This document shows positions 32,714 through 44,229 of a stretch of DNA of 64,000 nucleotides, piece after piece. This DNA is from Marsupella aquatica. Lineage: Eukaryota; Marchantiophyta. Position 1 is the first letter of the stretch. The number at the start of each line of letters is the position of its first letter. Location of the stretch: assembly GCA_973895155.1 (NCBI GenBank), contig OZ316892.1, positions 26,598,001 to 26,662,000 on the forward strand. The letters are read 5' to 3'. A program made the translations under genes and the position numbers. The notes under the pieces are model-generated. The model was given only the letters and a program-made list of their open reading frames with translations, did not search any database and was not told the DNA's origin.

Positions 32714-35700
32714 CTAGTTCAGTAAAAGAGAATATGCAGGCAAGTCTTCCACCCGGGTGACATCATCCAACTGTAACTCTCGTTCAATTTGTGTTCGTGT
32801 TGCACGCAAAACATCCTGCGCAAAGTCCATGAACCAACAACAAATCAGAGAGACTCACCCATCTGTAACAACCTCTTCGCAAGAATTGTAGGGAAAAAAT
32901 CTTTACAAACCGAGGTATAGCAGTCACTCTTTGAAAACGCGTGGCGTTCACCGCTGCTCTTTAAATATATAGCTGTGAAGAAGTACTGTAAGTACCAAAT
33001 TGACCCATTGATATGGCTCTTCGCCTGGTCCAAAGCATTCTTAAACAAAGAATAAATCAGTTCTGTGTGACCCTATCGGTGTCTAATCGAGGATAAAACG
33101 AGACAGAGATGCAGGCCAAACATCTCACATTAAATTCCATGTAGGATGCCCGCATAGCCAGCCACTGTGCATCCATCATCTCAAACGCCACACAATAGAG
33201 CATGTCAAATGCCATTTCATCTTCTGCAAAAGCACAACAACTGATCAACTCAACAACGAACAAGAAAAAGCTCGGATCCTGACTGGCAATTACCCTGCTT
33301 TGTTTTATATACAGAGCAAAAAATAACTTCCAAAACTTTAATTGAAACCTTCGTGAAACTCAACAACAGTTTCATCCTAAACTGTTTTTCAAGGGCCACC
33401 CAATTTCCATCCTGATTAATAATCAAGCGAAAATCAGTCACAAAAGTATCTAGTGAAGAAATATTGCTTTGGCCGAGCAATTCAAATTCCAGAGATGGAC
33501 CAATTGATACTTCGGTTGAAATTGGATATTGTGCCAGATATGAGAACGTGCTTTCACGGACAACACTTACCAGCAAGAATTTTGATAAAAGTTACACCTG
33601 CTGTAGACGTGGGGGACGCTGAAATGAACATGCCAAAAAGTGCACAGCACCGTCCACATTAGCAAGATTAACAAGGTTTCTGCACCGCTACCTTACCGAA
33701 CAAGAATGTTTCCAAATAACTGACGAGGTCTCCTAGATATCTTCCTCCAAGACCTGCCTACAGAAACAGACATAAATTTGTCCTGGATGCTGGCAAAAGA
33801 GTTCAAACAGCTCATGACCAGCCCAAATTTCCAGCGCAAGAAAGTAGGGGTTGGCGTGTTAGTGCGGTGGATAGAAAACTTAAGAAATTCCTGAACTGAG
33901 CTTCCAAGTTTACACTTTGTCCATCACAGAGTCAACTGTATACGGGCACTTTCAAGTGTCAACAGTTAAGACTAGGCACATACCTGCTCGAAGGTCCAGC
34001 ATCTGAATAAGCATAAAAGTGATATTCAGGCCCGCCACCGCGAACGGGTACTCCCAAGTGGCTCTCTTGCCCTCTTGCTTGTGGAGCAACCTTGCGAATG
34101 AGCGCTGCATCCACGTCCCACAAGCAAACAAGCATATCATGGTATGTTTTAAGGGATACCATGACGAACACTTCATGAACGAAGAGAGTAGCAGCATAAT
34201 AGTTTTTAAGACAACTCGCAGACATGCAAATGAGACCCTAGATTCACTTACTGGAAAATTCTGGGCTAAAAAGAGTAGATTCTCCAGTGAAACAAATCCT
34301 CCACCCCTGCATATGACCAAGTAATTATCAGAACAAGAGATGATAATCAGTAGTTTGTCACTGGCTTTGATGAGAGCATGTAAGAGTCGTGTGGTGTGAA
34401 AGATGCTGGCAGATCCAAAGGTCAGGGCTAAGCGTAGGATTTCTCTGACCCATTCGCAGCCTTTTACTGTATCCATCTACAAACGACGGAACCCTACAAT
34501 TTTCCTTATTGCAACTGGTATATCTTTCAACTAATAAAGATGATTAGAGAACCGATAGATCGCCTGTCTATTCCTCAAATAAAGGTCAGGAAAGAGGATC
34601 TGGGAGTACAAACCGGAAATCTGTTGAGGGATCAACTCCTTGCCAGCCCATCTCTTTCCATTCCTCACAGACAAGGCCAGGAAGCTCACGATTTCTAAAG
34701 GCGGCTCGCCAAAGGGCTTTCAAGGCTTCCTGCATTACAGTAACACAATGTAAATCCAAAGAGACCATCAAAAGATAAAGGGCCAACAGGAACGTAAATC
34801 GATCTGCGACGATGCAGTGGGAGCTTATGAAAAATTGGGAGTATATGTTTGCAGAATTTAACAATATGAGCAATTGGGTGATGCTTGCCTGATGGTCAGG
34901 ACGAGTCCCATCAAAGGGGACAGAGAGCCGTTCTTGAAGCCGTTGCAATCTCGCTTCCTGCCTCACGCAAGAAAGTGGGAGAAGTTAAAAACCACACCTC
35001 AAAAAGTGGTCCAGTCAACCGAGGATTAGCTGACAAAGCACAACACACTCAGAGGAGCACAGCCACGTTCTTTAGGACGTTAGAAAATAGTGGGAAGCCA
35101 ACAGCTGGTAAACGACAACGATTTGCCAAGGGAGAAGTAGGATGTAGTTTAGGGTGTCTCATGGGACAGTAAATGAAAGGTGAAGACTGGTACCATCTCT
35201 ACAGTGATGAAAGCCTTCTGTGCTTGTAGATTCTTCAACCACTTTTTAGCTCTCTTGTGACATTTCTTCCTTGATCTTCCACGACCCTAAGAGGGTTTAG
35301 GGTTGTCCAGAATTATGCTTACAACCAAATTAGTTTACTGAACTAAATCATCATTTCTGCCTATCACCACTTTACTTGCACGGCGTAATTAGGTTTTGAT
35401 TCCAAGCCATTCTCTCTTAATTTGTTGAAATCCAGGACCGATTTCCTTACACATCCTGCCATAAATAACGATGCTGCTGTCCAATGAACCTACTTATCTT
35501 TCTTTGTCCTCTTGGACTTTTTCTAGGTAATTGGGTTCGTTAAGACGAAAGTGTTTGTAGCACTAATGGCTTGCTTTTCAAGCAGGGATCACACTCGTTA
35601 TTTAGCATAACAAAAGACACGATAAGTAATCGAGTGACCTACAAGTACGTCTCATAGTTTGCAATCTGACCACTACATGCTTAACATATTGGCAAGTACA

Positions 35701-37597
35701 GCATTTGCATCTTGGAAAACTTTCTAAAATGTGCCACACCACAATAGTATGTTTCAATCAAAAGTCTAGTAGATTATAAACCGCTTGATAAGAATTGGAA
35801 ACATGACCAAGGAAACAACAACGGTTATGTGATCTCACCTCAGCGGGGGTCAGCTGAGCAGCAATTCGATCACCAACAGTCCCTGGCCGCCGTAGGACTC
35901 GGAAAACGACGTTGCCTAGCAGGGAACCGGACCCAACAACTACGTTTGCTGCATTCATCAATGAGCAATGTTATCGAGAAATTCTAAACTGGATTTAGTA
36001 TAACGGGAAAGTCTACCGTGTCAAGAGCAGGAAGACAACCTTCTATAGCATTGATTAAGATTAACACCACAAGACAATTTACAGCACACGATTTAAGCGA
36101 TGACATCTCAGACACAGACGGCCTACGCCTTAGGGATTACCTTTTCGACCCGTGCCTTTGGGCACACAAAAACTCATCTTTGCCTTTGAGCACAGTAGAC
36201 ATTTCTTATAAGATACGAAGTGTAGAACTTACTAAACCATTGGGCCCACTGCGCAAGCAAGCGAGAGAAGATGTTTGACCACACTGCTTCTTCCTTGGTC
36301 CTTCTTAAATCATCCTCATCATCGCTTTCCTGCAGACAGGCGGCGCCCATTTAGTGCATTTCCAATCGCTAACATGTAACACAACACAAGATGCAAAGTC
36401 AGGTAGGAGAATTGCAACAGCGTGATTAACATCCCAATTCTTACTGCAACCATTAGTTGCAAAGACAAGTACATTGTAATCTTCCAGGATCAGACTGTTA
36501 CAAAGCTACGGGTTTAGTCAGTTCCAAAAGCAGCAACGTTCTTCATTGAAAATATCCCTGGAATCACGAACACAGGATCAAGACCTTACACTTCGCAAAC
36601 AAGGACACCATCTGGCAGCGTAGCTGCATATTCCATGTGCCTGTCAAGCCTCTTACCACACATCCCGCCACGTATATGAATGCATGCTCGAGAAACTAAT
36701 GCCTTAGTATGTAAGCACGCATAGTGCAGAGATCAGAGTCCTCTGTAAGAATTCATTGTAGAGAACTGTATTTCTATGTAATAATGCATGCTCAGTCCTA
36801 TCTGTCTAAAATTGCATACTCAAGACAAACGACTTTCAGTCTAAGAAGCAGTCTCGAGGAGTCTTTCTGTCTTACAATGCGACAATGACTATCATGATTA
36901 TCACCAAACGCATCCAATGAGCTCAGATATAGTCTGAACCCAGCGCGTGCAATGTAAAGTTTCACCATCCAGTACAGGATTTTGCAGAACTCTTGGAATT
37001 CACGGATCGCAGCGTGTGCCACGCGAATTCCGTACACTATGTATTGCAAGTAACGGACGTGGGTCTGATGACTGGTTGGACGCACAGGGTATCGGAACCA
37101 AAGCAGAGATCTTTGGTCCCGATGAAGGGATAACTTGATAAAAGATTCATGAAATACGGCAGAGCCTTCGCTGCAGATCTAATAATGATCCGACATGAGA
37201 GGAGCAGAAAGACCGATGTCGACTAAGGCAACAGCCTGCTGTTCGAGGACGCGGGCGCAGAGCAATTTATTCCGTCGAGACCTAACTTGCTGATCGGTTA
37301 ACGGATTTCCACAGTACACAGTTTCAGAGCCCTCAAGCACAGTATCTTCATTCTACAATTGCTTCTCATGAAGTGTGAAAGAAGTAAGCGAGAAGCCCAA
37401 GAGGGAGAGGAGGAGGAGTAACAGAAGGAAAGGGACCAACTCACATAATAAGCTTGGCGGGACTTCTGTTCGTAGAAATCGCTTGTTCCCAAAAGTGGCT
37501 CGTTCAAGCCGTCAGACTCCTCAGCACCCACGCGGTCGTATCTTCCCCCTCCCACATCCTCATGATGGACACGCCTCCGCAATGCTCCCGAACTCAT
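32714..37597 (-). CDS. ELMO/CED-12 domain protein
   Basis: Ten exons join in phase: 37597-37445, 36329-36233, 35948-35839, 34957-34889, 34729-34614, 34306-34252, 34104-33984, 33618-33571, 33223-33129 and 32815-32714 (TAG at 32716-32714), giving 321 residues. The start MSSGALRRR fits plant ELMO proteins (MSSRTLRRRLHH-type); an ATG five codons upstream is also in frame. The acidic, LNEPLLG-containing N-terminus is followed by the ELMO domain: RLQRLQERLSVPFDGTRPDH, EMGWQGVDPSTDFRGGGF, FARLLHKQ, TWEYPFAVAGLNITFMLIQM, EDEMAFDMLYCVAFEMMDAQ and WLAMRASYMEFN. ELMO-domain proteins act with GTPases; plant members are membrane-associated and their role is less defined. All introns are GT-AG except the one at 34888-34730, which starts GC (CAG|GCAAGC). 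Length and order agree with the plant family. Confidence 0.93.
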
Positions 37598-38757
37598 AAT
37601 CTTCCAATCCACCTCTCTTCAATTAGGGTCCCTCCTACCGAAGAAGCTGCTGATGCTGTTCCTGTTCCTTCTGCTCCTGTCCTGCATGGATCTCTACTCC
37701 TCCCTCTTCTCCTAGTAAGTTTGCTTCATCCAGAGCCACGCGCAACCCACCACTATCACGATTCCGGCAATATCAAGATCGAAGGCAAAGGCAATCCTCG
37801 CCAAATCTCGTGCCCGGATAGATCGATAACCTATCAGCCGACAAGTCCGCCTCTCGCCTTCATCGATTGGTCATACAGAGCAAGCTCAAGATGCGACCAA
37901 GTGCACAGATCTGTCCTCACACAGACAAACGCCCCTCCCTTTCCACGCCAAATCTTCAAACTCCGCTTTCGATCGATCCACCACAGATGATTCCCACACA
38001 ATGAATCAACAAGCCGGCACGGAAGCTAACCAGAGTCCAAGACAGTGTCCGAAGTCCCAAGTGTCCAAAGTCCAGACACGGGAGAGGCGGCCGCAGCACC
38101 ACTCCGCTACTCGTTAGTCGTAGGACACACCTCGCCTAAAATTAGGCCCCGCGAACCCGCGACGGTGTTGCCAGACACAGCTCCAGCAGACCACGACACA
38201 ACAATAATGAAGCTCCACGTCAAGAAGTCTAATAAAGGCCAATCGATCTCCAGAAACCCACAAACAATCCTGCAAGCTGCAAAAAGTCCTAGTCCGTCGC
38301 GCGTCTCCAGATCTACAGGTCAATCGATCTCCGAACTCCAAACCTACACGCAATCCAGCACGTCACAGGCAACACTGCGTACATCATTCCGCCATTCGAA
38401 ACTCCTGCGTCATGCGATTCAAGGCTACTGAACGTCGAGACGCCTCACTCGCTGGGTCAACACAAATCAGATCGAAGTATGAAACCAAACTACTCTCCTA
38501 GAACAGACGAACGAGAAGAGAAGAGAGGGAACCGAAGAAACCTGAACAACGACTTGCAATGTAGAATTGATCATCGATCTCTCGACTCCATTTCTCGATC
38601 TATCGACTGACAGACAGAGAAATGATGCAGAGCTTTTGGTGCTTGCTCAGGAAATTGGTCATCTACACGAGAAGAGGAAAAAACACACAAGCGAAAAAGT
38701 TACCCCACTGTAGCGCCATGGAACCCGCATGACGCGTGCTCATGGGAAGTAAACTAA
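37598..38757. other. Upstream region of the ELMO gene
   Basis: This probably contains the ELMO 5' leader and promoter. Open frames on the plus strand at 37454-37990 and 38045-38431 are Pro/Ser-rich, lack family motifs and are taken as chance. Confidence 0.4.
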
Positions 38758-39010
38758 CCTTGGTTAGAGTTGATGCGGTCAGGTTTGCACTACACTACAG
38801 AACAGTCAGTCTAACCTTTTGGTTAGAGTTGTCAGGTTTGCATTACAGAACAGTCAGTCTAACCTTTGGTTAGAGTGGTCAGGTTTGCACTACAGAACAG
38901 TCAGTCTAACCTTTGGTTAGAGTTGTCCGTTTTGCACTACAGAACAGTCAGTCTAACCTTGGTTAGAGTTGATGCGGTCAGGTTTGCACTACAGAACAGT
39001 CAGTCTACGT
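38758..39010. repeat. Tandem repeat of about 49 bp, 5 copies
   Basis: GTTTGCACTAC or GTTTGCATTAC recurs near 38784, 38833, 38883, 38931 and 38983. Each unit reads TTGGTTAGAGTTGTCAGG, then TTTGCACTACAG, then AACAGTCAGTCTAACC. The first and last units carry an extra GATGCGG. Confidence 0.9.
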
Positions 39011-39500
39011 GTCTAAGTACAGGTTCCCTGGAAGACACCCCAAAGCTGCACTTATCCATGGTATGCACCATATCACAAGTGCATGGGCATCAGTTATGCA
39101 CTTATTCAAATGTGCATGTTGCATTTTCTAAAAAAGTGCATGTGAAATGGCAAACTCTCTGACTAACTTAAGCAAGTGTCTTGTCCAGTCATGCCCTGAA
39201 TCCTCATAGTGCACTCCTCGTCTCCTGAATCCTCATAGTGCACTCCTCGTCTCCTGAATCCTCATAGTGCACGATTTGGCCTGGATAAGTGCATGAAACT
39301 ACCATGTGTAATTGTCTGTTGCACTTATCAACAAATGCTTCTAACATAGGTGTTAAAATAATTGATCAATTGGTGTCCACTTCACTTACAAACCGTGCAT
39401 GTTTTGGGTACATTTACAAAGAAACATGTTGTAATATTAGGGGACTACGTGACCCACCTGCAGCTACCCACAGAATGCACTTATACACGGTAGACTGCAT
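39011..39500. other. Cluster of TGCACTTAT/ATAAGTGCA boxes
   Basis: Boxes of the form TGCACTTAT or its complement ATAAGTGCA, with near variants such as ACAAGTGCATG and AAAGTGCATG, occur at least eight times on both strands (for example near 39048, 39095, 39287, 39323 and 39476). Dense short motifs in both orientations resemble transposase-binding subterminal repeats. No transposase or clear terminal inverted repeat was identified. Confidence 0.4.
39190..39280. repeat. 29-bp tandem repeat, 3 copies
   Basis: CCTGAATCCTCATAGTGCAC is repeated three times with the spacer TCCTCGTCT; the third copy passes into GATTTGGCCTGGATAAGTGC. Confidence 0.9.
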
Positions 39501-40599
39501 ACAGAGGCCTCATTCACAGGAGAAAAATAGAATCCATGAGAGTGACAAACTCAAGTGATGGTCCAGATCAGGGACTGGATGGTACTGGGAAGCTGGAGGA
39601 CTAAATAAATTAAATCTTATTTGGAAGGAAATTAGAGCCCTCGCTTGTAGGGCTAGAGCATAGTCACCCTTGCAGTACACCCGAGTCAGGTTAGGTCAGG
39701 TAAATAGCTTCCTGGCTTCTGCTGTCAGCTTGTTCCCACATTCCGCAGCCATGATTAAAGTGGCCGTCACAGCCTATAAACCCCCCCACCCCCCAGACCT
39801 CGGTTATCCTAACTTATGGGAGGGTTGTGTTGGGTCAGGACAGGGGGCAGGGCCTGGTCTGAGGGTCTCATGTGTGTGCTTGTTCTTGAGGCACCAAACA
39901 GCGAGTGATGGTTCATGCGATGGTAGACATTATATGTTTGAAACACAAGTAAGTTGCTTGAAATTCACAGTCATGAGTTTGGGTTTCATGGGATAAGGGA
40001 AGACCTGACCCTAAAGCAATGGCTGCAATTTGGAGATGAGCAAACCAAATGCTCAAATGATGATGTTGCTGAGCTACCAGAGACTATCTGCATTATTTGT
40101 TTTGCTATTTTCACTCTTCAAATTTAGGGAAGAAACATGTTCCCAAGAATTTTGCCAGATCGAACACCTCTTCGAGATATCAGCAAAGTAGGAAAAATGT
40201 TGAGTTGACTAACTCATGCCTGGGACTCATGATAAACATCTTGAACTAAAATTTTCATTACATTGACTAGGAGTAAGACATTAAACTTTAAGGGCTGTCA
40301 ACCAAAGTAGGGTGAAAAAAATGGATTCAAAGTTGACACCCCAAATATTTGGTCCTCAGCCCCATAGCTCACTTTTCAGACTGCAAGGGTCCTTACTTTG
40401 TGGTGGGCAGTTTTTGGGCCCCAGGTGGCGAGGTCATGTTGCTTTTTGTCCTTTTTTCTTTGTCGATGCTAACTTGACTCCTTGAAAATTAGCAAGATTA
40501 GAGGAACCTACAAGTTTCTATTTATACACTAGGTCACTTCCGTTTACAACAATGTGCCTGCAATGTTCTACAGGTACATTAGTTGATAATTCAGATTGT
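39501..40599. other. Spacer left of the Ty3 element, possible 3' LTR
   Basis: No gene recognised. On the minus strand, sequence just below 40600 contains GTGTATAAATAGAAAC, a TATA-like promoter motif about 60 bases beyond a possible TGTACCTG start, as might occur in a 3' LTR. I could not find the matching 5' LTR on the right side, so this is unproven. Confidence 0.3.
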
Positions 40600-40905
40600 A
40601 TACTAGTTGCCTTTGGTGCTGGCCCTTCGGTTACTTAGTTCTCCTGAGGATCTCCCACCTTTGGCTGGTTTCCCTCCTTTGGCCTGCTCTGTCGTGACAT
40701 ATAGTATCGTAGCCATGTAGTGTATCAAAAACATACAAGTCACCGGCAATGCATATGTGCAAGTTGCTAGCAACCAACATGCATAGAAAAAGTCCAATCA
40801 CATTCACAAGTGCCAAGAAAAAACAACTGAGGTGGTATGTACGGAGTGGAGGTGTAAACCTCTGTATCCCCCCAGACCACAGCCAAAAGGAGGGCTGAAG
40901 AAAAG

Positions 40906-41287
40906 TCAGGTAGCACGTGGAGCACAGGAAGGGCAAAACCATAACCCTTCTGGCACCTGGGTAAGTTTAGGCCGAAGGCAGAAAAGATGGTACCCTCCAT
41001 TACAATTATCACATAGCAGCATCTGGTCAACATCATCAATTCGCAAACACACTTTGCAAGGGTAGTCCACAGGTGGAATCCAGGTAGAAGTCACAATGGT
41101 GGGATCCAGGTTGGGCAGATGACAAGGGGCGCAATTCTTGGCATTGTCAGCAATTGTGCGCCCATCTGCCCCTTGCAACTCTAGCACTCCAGACGGTCGA
41201 ATAGCCTTAACCCTGAGAATGGTACGACTGGTAGAGGTGTCCAGGGTGTCGTTAGCTTGCCACTGCTAGTACACAAAATCTCCCACA
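40906..41287 (-). pseudogene. PHD finger at the C-terminus of the Ty3 polyprotein
   Basis: After the integrase, the frame reading DVGDFVY, TAG (41268-41266), QWQANDTLD continues through a beta-rich tail (ILRVKAIRPSGVLELQGADG) and NCAPCHLPN to a complete C4HC3 PHD finger: CKVC, then DQMLLCDNCNGGYHLFCL, then PEGLWFCPSC. All eight zinc ligands and the conserved Trp before the last pair are present. PHD fingers read histone H3 tails, commonly methylated or unmodified Lys4. In Ty3 elements this position is often a chromodomain, so a targeting role is likely by analogy. The frame ends after CAPRAT at 40906. Further weak coding traces down to 40603 are uncertain. Confidence 0.85.
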
Positions 41288-42364
41288 TCAAACTTCCTGA
41301 CCTTGGGCTGAAAAGTGCCCCCTCATGTGTGTGCATAACGCAGTGTGTCCAGGGCTGTGTTGTGCAATGGCCAAATTCTCCATGGCCATGGACATAACCC
41401 TCCTAAATAGGGCAGCCCTCTCAGAGATCACATCAGACCAAGTCACAGCTGAATCCAAGTCCACCACCTGAAGCATGTGAGCAGCAATAGCAGAAGGTGG
41501 AACTGGGTGACGACCAAACAACAAGAAGTAGGGAGAAAAGTTAGATAGTGATGCATGTCTGGACATCCTATACCCCATGGCAATGTAGGGTAAGGCCAAG
41601 TCCCAATCCTCCTTGTTTTTGGTGAGGCAAATCTTCCAGAGACCCTTCTTGCATGTCTGAACCATGCGCTCTGCCAAACCATCTGCCTATGGGTGATCTC
41701 GTGATGTCCGGCGATGATCAATGAGGGCCTGATCAAGCAGCTCCTGGAACTCTCCTCTAAACTTTGAGCCCTGGTCAGTGAGACATTCTGCACAAGCTCC
41801 AAAGCGGCTGAGAACTTGTTGCAAGAATGCCTGGCTGGTGCTACGGGAGGTCTTATCCGGCAATGCCACAAGTTCTATCCACTTGGAGAAATGCTCTATC
41901 ATGATCATGATGTAGAGATTACCCCGAGATGTGAGGGGTAATTCTCCAGCCAAATCACATGACCAACGATAAAACATGCCCTGAATAGGGAGTGGATGAG
42001 GTGTGGGTTGCCGAGACGTGAAAGAAGTCCTTACCCTATCACACTGCTCACACTGGGCAATAACATCTTGAACTTGGCCATGCATGCCTCTCCAATGATA
42101 ATGAGGGACCAAGAGGCTGTAAGTCCTCTTAACGCCAAAATGACCAAGCTCAGAATGTACCTTACGAATAAGGCCAACCCTCTCATGAATGGGTGGAACC
42201 ACCAGTTCCCTGTCTGGCAAGCAGCGCACGAGATGATCTCCCTTCCACAAGTAGCGCTTGGACCTTTGCTGAATTCGGTCTCTCTGGGCAGCAGTAACAT
42301 GTGTGGGGTACTCCCCATGCTGCAAAAATCTCAGAGTGTCGTTGTCCTCCCATATGTCCACCAC
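41288..42364 (-). pseudogene. Ty3 integrase
   Basis: One frame holds the integrase, interrupted only by TAG at 41689-41687. The HHCC zinc-binding domain is visible as VHSELGHFGVKRTY, H-W-RGMHGQ and CEQCDRV. The catalytic residues are Asp in WSCDLAGELPL, Asp in LTDQGSKFRGEF and Glu in ADGLAERMVQTCKKG. The TAG sits exactly where related integrases have the Gln of HPQTDG. The C-terminal part (YIAMGYRMSRHASLSNFSPY, LLFGRHP) is typical of Ty3 elements. It shifts frame at 41288. Confidence 0.9.
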
Positions 42365-43860
42365 AGATTGGTCAACAACATAGCATGCAGCAAAGCAAGA
42401 TAGGTCGATGCATGAAATGTAGGTAGGATGGAAACCTGGTCAAAATCTTGCCGTGCATCTGAGGAATCATCAGAGGTAATCAAAGGGTTGCGGGACATAG
42501 TGTCAGCATTCTGATGTGTCAAACCAGGCCTATGAATTACCTCAAAGTCATACTCCTGGAGGATGAGTGCCCAACAAGCAAGCTTGCCAGTAAGCTTGTC
42601 GTTAGTCATCAACCACTTCAAGGGCTGGTGGTCAGTGTAGAGAGTAAACCTGGTCCCATAGAGGTAGGGCCTGTAATGTATGACAGCCCACACAACAGCA
42701 AGGCATTCACCTTCATAAGAAGAATAATGACTCTCTGCCTGATTGTTGCTCTTGGATGCATAGGCAATGACGTACTCTTTACCTTCCTCATCATGCTGGC
42801 CCAGAATGGCACCAATCCCAAGGGCACTCCAATCTGTGTGTAGCACAAAGACCGTGCTGAAATTCTCAGCACCGGGTATTCTGAGAGCTTCTCCTTCAAA
42901 GTGGCAAATGCTGCCTCAGCATCTGTACTCCATGTCCAAGTCACATTCTTTTTCAACAAAGCATACAATGGGTGTGCAATGGTACTGAAATCTTTGATGT
43001 AGATCCGATAGTAATTGCACAACCCAATAAAACTCCTCAAAGTGTGAACATCAGTAGGAGTGGGCATTTCCAAGATGGATACCACCTTGGCCTAGTGAGC
43101 CATGGTTCCATTTGGAAGAATGCGATGCCCAAGATATACTACTGATCTGACAGCAAATTCACACTTCTTGGGGTGTATCTTTAGGTTCACCTTCTTAAGC
43201 CTCATGAATAGCTCCTCAAGGTCAAGTAGATGCTGGTCAAATCCTTTGCTGTGGACCAACACATCATCAATGTAGCATTCAGAAACTTAGCACCTTGAAG
43301 AACCTGGTCCATGACTCTTTGAAAGAATATGGGCGCATTCTTCAAGCCAAATGGCATCACCAACCACTCCCATAGTTGGTTACTACCATGGAAAGCTGTT
43401 TTCTTGCGATCCTTTGCAAGCAGCAAAATCTGGTTGAAGCCTTGCCTTAGATCCACAAGAGTGAAGATGTCTGAGTCTCCAATGCTGTCAAATAGCTCCT
43501 ATGGCCGTGGCATGGGGTACCTGTCCTGGGGTGTGACCAAGTTCAGTGGCCTGTAGTCCCCACACATGCGCTTCTCTGTCCACAATCCACTCGAATCCTT
43601 CTTTGCTGGCATCATTGTAGCTGCTGCAAAATCTGATGTAGATGGCTGAATAAGACCAGCTTCATAGAGCTCTTGGCACCTCTCATCCACCAGCTGCCAC
43701 TCATGCTTACTCAAATGGTGTCTTCGCCTGAAGATAGGTGTTTCATCAGCCAACTCAATGGAGAACTGCATAGTCTTGCACTTACCCAAGTCCTTCATAG
43801 AGAAAGCAAACACGTTCTCATGCTTGAGGAGCAAATTCTGCAGCTGGTACGTCCTTCTAT
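42331..43860 (-). pseudogene. Ty3 reverse transcriptase and RNase H
   Basis: RT begins near 43834 with MLLKHENVFAFSMKDLG and RRHHLSKHEWQLVDE, and continues RMCGDYRPLN, a TAG at 43501-43499, then FTLVDLRQGFNQI and WLVMPFGLKNAP. A frameshift near 43285 precedes CYIDDVLVHSKG, the catalytic YIDD. YLGHRILPNG is followed by a TAG at 43094-43092 and TLRSFIGLCNYYR. RNase H lies in the frame 42846-42331: LHTDWSALGIGAILGQ, YEGECLAVVWAV, LYTDHQPLKWLM and HRPGLTHQNADTMSR. These are standard Ty3/gypsy motifs that copy element RNA into DNA. Confidence 0.92.
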
Positions 43861-44229
43861 CTTTTACTCAGGTGGTTGCCCATGATGAATGTGTAGTTGG
43901 CAACACTAGGAACAGGACCTGATGTACTCGTGCTAAGTGAAGAGCCAGAAGTGCCAGCCTCTCCACTATCCAAGCTGCTAGCATGCTGCTGATAAGGTGA
44001 TGAGGCCTCTCCAAGGCCTATTGTACCTGCTGATCTGAGTTGGTCCACACCATATATGAAACTCAGAAATATTGTCAGCCACGTTACAAGGGACCTCCTC
44101 CCCCCCAACACTTGGACTGAAGCGGTGAGTGTTGAATAGAGGTAAGTGCACCTGGTCTGGATGCCATGTAGCAACACCATGGAGTGGGAGAGTTGGAACT
44201 CCAGATGCTGGATGAATGTACATCTGAAA

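Noticed and set aside
35200-35293. Possible extra ELMO exon reading GRGRSRKKCHKRAKKWLKN
   Set aside because: It is phase-compatible, but joining the flanking exons directly gives the conserved TPAE-EARLQRLQERL junction, so it is more likely intronic.
37454-38431. Pro/Ser-rich plus-strand ORFs upstream of ELMO
   Set aside because: No domain, no start context of note, and located in the probable promoter and leader of the opposite-strand gene.
39190-39280. Direct repeats considered as a CRISPR-like array
   Set aside because: Spacers are identical repeats themselves and the genome is a plant nucleus; this is a simple tandem repeat.
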